Assembly (NCBI GenBank): GCA_902782795.1
Contig: CACZOT010000018.1
Coordinates: 1 to 35,544, forward strand
Reading direction: 5' to 3'
Length of the DNA: 35,544 nt
DNA from: an uncultured Eubacteriales bacterium
GTDB lineage: Bacteria > Bacillota > Clostridia > Christensenellales > Aristaeellaceae
Positions 32,701 through 35,544 of this stretch are shown piece after piece (positions within the stretch are counted from its first letter, which is position 1; each line of letters starts with the position of its first letter). The position numbers and the translations under genes are program-made. Under the pieces are notes generated by a model that did not search any database, was not told where the DNA came from, and worked only from the letters and a program-made list of their open reading frames with translations.

Positions 32701-33034
32701 AGTCGTGCGGGCGCTGTCCGATCCGCCCGAGGTCTCGCTGACCGCGTCCTTCAACCAGGACGGTTCCCTGCGCAAGAGCGACCGGCTCTTCTCCCGCGAG
32801 GATCTCGCCCTGCTCGCCCGGCGCGCCGTGGAACAGGCGGAGGAATCTCTGCGCGGCATGCGCCAGGGAGAGATCGGCGCGCACCCTGCCCGGCTAGACC
32901 GGGAAAGCGCGCCCTGCGTCTCCTGCCCCTACGCCGCCGTCTGCCGTCAGGACCCCTACGCCGCCGCCTCCCGTGAACGTGCCCTCGCGCCCCTCTCCGC
33001 CAAGGAGGTGCTGGAGCTCCTGCGCGACGAGTAA
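29756..33034 (+). CDS. addB: AddB-type exonuclease subunit (PD-(D/E)XK nuclease, Fe-S), no Walker A
   Basis: A 1092-residue homologue of AddB, the partner of AddA in the helicase-nuclease that processes double-strand breaks. After VVLVVPGQLTLETEQYALAS, which matches the AddB N-terminal region, come inactive helicase-like domains. The C-terminal nuclease has GRIDRVD (D887, D890), VVDYKRG (D904, K906) and YGLQLQLMIYL. Cysteines C758, C1054, C1057 and C1063 match the AddB 4Fe-4S spacing. The N-terminal GxSGSGK loop of Bacillus AddB is replaced by VTGSAFALYTRL, so no ATP site is visible. The frame is open far upstream, but GTG 29756 with AAGGGGAGG and the aligned N-terminus fix the start. No addA follows. 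Confidence 0.88.
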   Translation: MPVTMVTGSAFALYTRLGGDMRRALAEPGEEPVVLVVPGQLTLETEQYALASAGLNGSFRLQVLSPARLWEKVFEQAGRSEGSRIDERGRAMLMRRALDAFDGSLRVYEGARRSAGFAALAAEMVLQWKGAGLRPEDVSAIAARHEGTPLAGKLADIATLYAIYEEAAAGLAVDEEDARRDALARLPRAPFFRGARVWFYGFDLLTNPVAETVLALARVAAGVTVLFPMRSDPLSRDARLYAPAQGTLRRAVEMLEAEGIGVTRAEAAAPERTSCAARVLEEELFSYPAAPCLGPAKGLALHAAPNPRAEAEHAAAAIRFLVRKRGWRYADIAVACQSPSTLYSPLRRAFALYDIPVFFPETRMAQAHPLCAALLAAVRAAAGPVREDDMQTLLGSGYSPLSDDEADRARNFAFEHGVVASRWLRPYLPGADPEGKNAAFEELRARLAAPVLRLREGLRKKETRAQLEAIVDYLGATGSYERMLAEGDALAAAGQPVAAAEGAQVWGRILSALDQIAVVYAHASAPMSAKALSEMLRQTLSVTELKPLPQSADAVAVGSLEHMKTRPVKAVVIVGATDADEGDGPSLLLDSDREALREEVWLGPDKRERALMRLLAAKEAVSFAEETLLVSWHTAASDGSVRRPGALVRSVRAVFPELTASGGVTEDAREERLRLLAPEAACVRLGEALRRPEGLTDDERAALNTLASFPEYRERLAALMGALEGDPLPESIAPDLAERLYDGPRTLSVTRLELYARCPFSHFVRYGARPEELREWGITPRDAGDICHEALDRFVQLHPEEQDIETAVRHMDAIAQAVLDEALPGLREESAVSREEAAQLRATARRAALTHLRQMGASRFVPAAAEAAFRGENALPLEGARLEGRIDRVDIWRAAGEDFLRVVDYKRGGRQLQLAKVFYGLQLQLMIYLVAAGAMFSAQPAAALYFNVSDPLVDTRSIDPDEIAAERGKMLRLSGAVLAEEEVVRALSDPPEVSLTASFNQDGSLRKSDRLFSREDLALLARRAVEQAEESLRGMRQGEIGAHPARLDRESAPCVSCPYAAVCRQDPYAAASRERALAPLSAKEVLELLRDE

Positions 33035-33045
33035 GAAAACCCGCC

Positions 33046-33071
33046 GGGCAAGCCCCGAAAGAGGGCTTCCC
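33046..33071. other. Small hairpin between addB and fucI
   Basis: GGG-AAGCCC and GGGCTT-CCC pair with one bulged base around CGAAAGA. No T-run follows. It may be a weak terminator or a processing site in the 93-bp gap; I see no clear fucI promoter there. Confidence 0.35.
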
Positions 33072-33127
33072 GCTATTGTGGACCTACGCGACGTTTCCCT
33101 TCCAAAACAGAAAGGAGCTGTTGACCC

Positions 33128-34963
33128 ATGGCAAACCCCAAGTCCTTCCCCATGAACCCGCCCCGGAACCGCCTGGTCGGGCCGCTGCCCAAGATCGGCA
33201 TCCGCCCCTGCATCGACGGCCGCCGCGGCGCGCTCAAGGTGCGCGAGAGCCTCGAGGAGCAGACCATGACCCTGGCCCGCGCCGCCGCCGAGTTCCTCAG
33301 CGCCAACCTGAAGCACCCCTGCGGCCTGCCGGTGGAGTGCGTCATCGCCGATACGACCATCGGCCGCGTGGCCGAAGCCGCCGCCTGCCAGGCCAAGTTC
33401 GAGCGCGAGGGCGTGGGCCTGACCATCACCGTCACGCCCTGCTGGTGCTACGGCTCCGAGACCATGGATATGGATCCCCTCACCCCCAAGGCCGTCTGGG
33501 GCTTCAACGGCACGGAGCGCCCCGGCGCGGTGTATCTGGCCGCCGTGCTCGCCGCCCACGCCCAGAAGGGCATCCCCGCCTTCGGCATCTACGGCCACGA
33601 CGTGCAGGACGCCGATATGGCCGCCACCATCCCCGAGGACGTCAAGGAAAAGCTGCTTCTCTTCGCCAGGGCCGGCCTCGCCGTGGCCACCATGCGCGGA
33701 AAGAGCTATCTCTCCATGGGCGGCACGGCCATGGGTATCGCGGGCTCCATCGTCAACCCGAACCTCCTGGAGCGGTATTTCGGCATGCGCTCGGAATCGG
33801 TCGACATGTCCGAATTCACGCGCCGCTGGGAGGAGGGCGTGTACGACAAGGCCGAGTTCGACCAGGCGCTCGCCTGGGCCAAGGAGAACATGGTCATGGG
33901 CTGGGACAAGAACCCGCCGGAGCTGCGCCACTCGGACGAATACAAGGAGTGGTGCCTGCAGACCAACATCAAGATGGCCATGATCGCGCGCGATATGATG
34001 GTCGGCAATCCGCGCCTGGCGGAGCTGGGCTTCGAGGAGGAGGCCGTGGGCCACAACGCCATCCTCTCCGGCTTCCAGGGCCAGCGCCAGTGGAACGACC
34101 ACTTCCCCAACGGCGATTTCATGGAGAGCCTCGCCTCCACCTCCTTCGACTGGACCGGCCTGCGCGAGCCCTACCTCATGGCCACGGAGAACGACCACCT
34201 GAACGGCCTGGCCATGCTCCTGAGCAAGCTCGTGACCAACTGCGCGCCCGGCTTCGCCGACGTGCGCACCTACTGGAGCCCGGAGGCCGTGGAGCGCGTT
34301 ACCGGCTGGAAGCCCGATGGCGCGGCCGCGGGCGGCTTTATCCACCTGATCAATTCTGGCGCGGTGGCCCTGGACGCCGCCGGCGAGTGTCGCAACGAGA
34401 AGGGCGAATACTGCATGAAGCCCTGGTACGAGATGACCAGCGAAGAAGCCGCGAAGACCATGGAGGCCACCAAGTGGTGCTACGCGGATCTGGGCTACTT
34501 CCGCGGCGGCGGGTATTCGGCCCACCTGGTCAGCCACGGCGGCATGCCTCTGACCATGAGCCGCCTGAACGTCGTGGACGGCCTCGGCCCGGTCCTGCAG
34601 ATCGCCGAGGGCTGGTCGGTCGAGCTGCCGGAGAAGGTCCACGAGGCCCTCGATCAGCGCACCGATCCCACCTGGCCCACCACCTGGTTCGTGCCGCGCC
34701 TCACCGGAACGGACGCCTTCACAGACGTCTACTCCGTCATGAACAACTGGGGCGCCAACCACGGGGCGTTCGTCTACGGCCACGTCGGCGCCGAGCTGAT
34801 CACGCTCGCGTCCATGCTGCGCATCCCCGTATGCATGCACAACGTGCCCGACGCCAAGATCTTCCGCCCCAGCGCCTGGAACGCTTTCGGCACCAAGGAC
34901 CGCGAGGGCGCCGATTACCGCGCCTGCGCCGCCTACGGCCCGCTGTACGGGAAGCGGCTGTAA
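33128..34963 (+). CDS. fucI: L-fucose isomerase
   Basis: A 611-residue cytoplasmic enzyme that converts L-fucose to L-fuculose (and can accept D-arabinose), the first step of fucose breakdown. It begins PKIGIRPCIDGRRGALKVRE after a short leader, typical of FucI. The Mn2+ ligands are in place: E354 in LMATENDHLNG, D378 in GFADVRTYWSP and H545 in NWGANHGAFVYGH, each offset by 17 from E. coli FucI. AAAGGAG lies ten bases before the ATG. Fuculose kinase and aldolase genes are not in the window. The binding protein downstream on the opposite strand may belong to a fucose or fucoside importer. Confidence 0.95.
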   Translation: MANPKSFPMNPPRNRLVGPLPKIGIRPCIDGRRGALKVRESLEEQTMTLARAAAEFLSANLKHPCGLPVECVIADTTIGRVAEAAACQAKFEREGVGLTITVTPCWCYGSETMDMDPLTPKAVWGFNGTERPGAVYLAAVLAAHAQKGIPAFGIYGHDVQDADMAATIPEDVKEKLLLFARAGLAVATMRGKSYLSMGGTAMGIAGSIVNPNLLERYFGMRSESVDMSEFTRRWEEGVYDKAEFDQALAWAKENMVMGWDKNPPELRHSDEYKEWCLQTNIKMAMIARDMMVGNPRLAELGFEEEAVGHNAILSGFQGQRQWNDHFPNGDFMESLASTSFDWTGLREPYLMATENDHLNGLAMLLSKLVTNCAPGFADVRTYWSPEAVERVTGWKPDGAAAGGFIHLINSGAVALDAAGECRNEKGEYCMKPWYEMTSEEAAKTMEATKWCYADLGYFRGGGYSAHLVSHGGMPLTMSRLNVVDGLGPVLQIAEGWSVELPEKVHEALDQRTDPTWPTTWFVPRLTGTDAFTDVYSVMNNWGANHGAFVYGHVGAELITLASMLRIPVCMHNVPDAKIFRPSAWNAFGTKDREGADYRACAAYGPLYGKRL

Positions 34964-34978
34964 CCGAGTTTGCGGAAA

Positions 34979-35028
34979 CGGGCTCCGGCATCCCTTCATC
35001 AGGGAGCCGGAGCCCGTTGTTTGTTTGT
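34979..35028 (+). terminator. Intrinsic terminator of fucI
   Basis: CGGGCTCCGG-cat-CCC pairs with GGG-ag-CCGGAGCCCG around TTCATCA, followed by TTGTTTGTTTG. The stem shares its GGCTCCGG core with the hairpins at 1625-1662 and 7926-7959. Confidence 0.85.
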
Positions 35029-35036
35029 GCTTTTGT

Positions 35037-35070
35037 GCAAAAAACAGGCGGCCGCTCAAGAGCGGCCGCC
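35037..35070 (-). terminator. Intrinsic terminator of the right-edge binding-protein gene
   Basis: A perfect ten-base stem GGCGGCCGCT/AGCGGCCGCC with a four-base loop (35047-35070), followed on the minus strand by TGTTTTTTG. A smaller palindrome, ATTGCCTGAGGCAAT, lies at 35079-35093 between it and the stop codon. Confidence 0.9.
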
Positions 35071-35108
35071 CATTTTCATTGCCTGAGGCAATGTCAACGA
35101 TACCGAGA

Positions 35109-35544
35109 TTACTTGTTCAGATGATACACGTCGTACTCGGCAGAGTAGGCATCGTAGCCCTGGGTCTCGACGTTGCTGTCGAACCTGGCCTGCCAGATCT
35201 CGTTGATCTCGGAAACACGGTTGGCCTGCGCGAACGCGGACAGATCAGCGATGAGGCTGTTGAACTCGTCTTCGCTGGAAGCCATCACGATCTTCGGCAG
35301 CTGCTCGCGGCAACGATCCTCGATGGCCTTCTGGCAGATGCCCAGGTCGTCCTGAGGATCGATCTCGCCGGTCACGCCGGTGAGCTGGTCGGTCATGAAC
35401 TTCTGGCCGATGTGCAGATCGTTGAGATCATAGGAAGACAGGTGAGCCTGACGGGTGACGACCCAGTCCTGCTGCTCTGCGGGCAGAAGGTCGTTCAGAC
35501 CGAACTTGATGCCGTCAACGTAGTCAGACTGAGCGGGCTGAGAC
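35109..35544 (-). CDS. Extracellular solute-binding protein, C-terminal part (cut by window edge)
   Basis: An open frame runs from the right edge (first full codon at 35543) to the TAA at 35109, giving 144 visible residues without a start. The segment FMTDQLTGVTGEIDPQDDLG followed by a helical QKAIEDRCREQLPKIV and a final ETQGYDAYSAEYDVYHLNK resembles the C-terminus of LplA/YtcQ-family binding proteins and aligns loosely with the MITGEMDVDAEW region of the binder at 20011-21501. It would be a third sugar-binding protein, convergent with fucI. The N-terminus, signal peptide and possible lipobox are outside the window. Confidence 0.72.
   Translation of the reverse strand, partial: SQPAQSDYVDGIKFGLNDLLPAEQQDWVVTRQAHLSSYDLNDLHIGQKFMTDQLTGVTGEIDPQDDLGICQKAIEDRCREQLPKIVMASSEDEFNSLIADLSAFAQANRVSEINEIWQARFDSNVETQGYDAYSAEYDVYHLNK

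Noticed and set aside
29609..32884. A 1091-codon open frame on the minus strand antisense to addB
   Set aside because: Its translation is Arg/Gly/His/Glu-rich and of low complexity, as expected for the complement of a GC-rich gene, and it opposes a clear AddB. The same holds for long antisense frames over the kinase, GH2, symporter and fucI genes.
27095..33034. A defence island built on an McrBC-like pair
   Set aside because: The neighbouring nuclease is clearly AddB with its Fe-S cysteines, not McrC, and no restriction, toxin or phage gene is nearby. The degenerate ATPase is reported on its own instead.
1..35544. tRNA, rRNA, transposase or phage integrase genes
   Set aside because: I saw no cloverleaf-type sequences, rRNA segments, or transposase/integrase motifs in the window.

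Overview
This window is strongly GC-rich and reads as the chromosome of an endospore-forming, anaerobic member of the Clostridia that lives on host or plant glycans. The evidence is a dipicolinate synthase pair (spoVFA/spoVFB), AddB-type recombination machinery, two ABC sugar importers of the LplA/LplB/YtcP type with YesM/YesN or membrane-AraC regulators, an L-fucose isomerase, a Cys-type sulfatase and a GH2 glycosidase. I cannot name the species from sequence alone. The high GC content leaves long open frames antisense to almost every gene; these are shadows and are omitted.

Layout, left to right. (1) 1-1476, minus: spoVFA-spoVFB, the spore dipicolinic acid synthase. (2) 1477-1815: an intergenic repeat carrying a terminator. 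(3) 1816-2997, minus: an Fe-S aldo/keto reductase, divergent from (4) 3154-7795, plus: GPH-type sugar symporter, HAD hydrolase, alpha/beta hydrolase and, behind its own promoter, a sulfatase. (5) 7796-8076: an inverted copy of the repeat between convergent genes. (6) 8077-10263, minus: a membrane AraC-type regulator, divergent from (7) 10556-14922, plus: binding protein, two permeases and a TIM-barrel sugar isomerase. (8) 14986-26797, all minus and transcribed right to left: GH2 glycosidase, YesM-like kinase, YesN-like regulator, binding protein, two permeases, a DUF4838-like protein and an ADP-ribosylglycohydrolase-family protein. (9) 26798-27094: promoter, terminator and a partial third repeat. 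(10) 27095-29527, minus: an 810-residue protein with a degenerate P-loop domain, divergent from (11) AddB (29756-33034), followed by fucI (33128-34963). (12) 35109 to the right edge, minus: the C-terminal part of a third binding protein.

How the parts work together (inference). Two parallel import loci each pair a binding protein with two permeases, an AraC-family output and a catabolic enzyme; neither encodes an ATPase, so both presumably borrow a shared one. Each binding-protein gene is followed by a hairpin that probably lowers permease expression relative to binder. GH2, sulfatase, symporter and fucose isomerase point to sulfated or fucosylated glycans and their glycosides.

The items I find most unusual are: the composite intergenic repeat that sits immediately 3' of three stop codons; the 894-residue histidine kinase with two tandem membrane-sensor modules and a divergent H-box; the 810-residue protein with degenerate nucleotide-binding motifs; an AddB without a Walker A motif or an adjacent addA; solute-binding proteins without a lipobox; and a 22-bp-phased direct repeat that is a good candidate operator for the YesN-type regulator.
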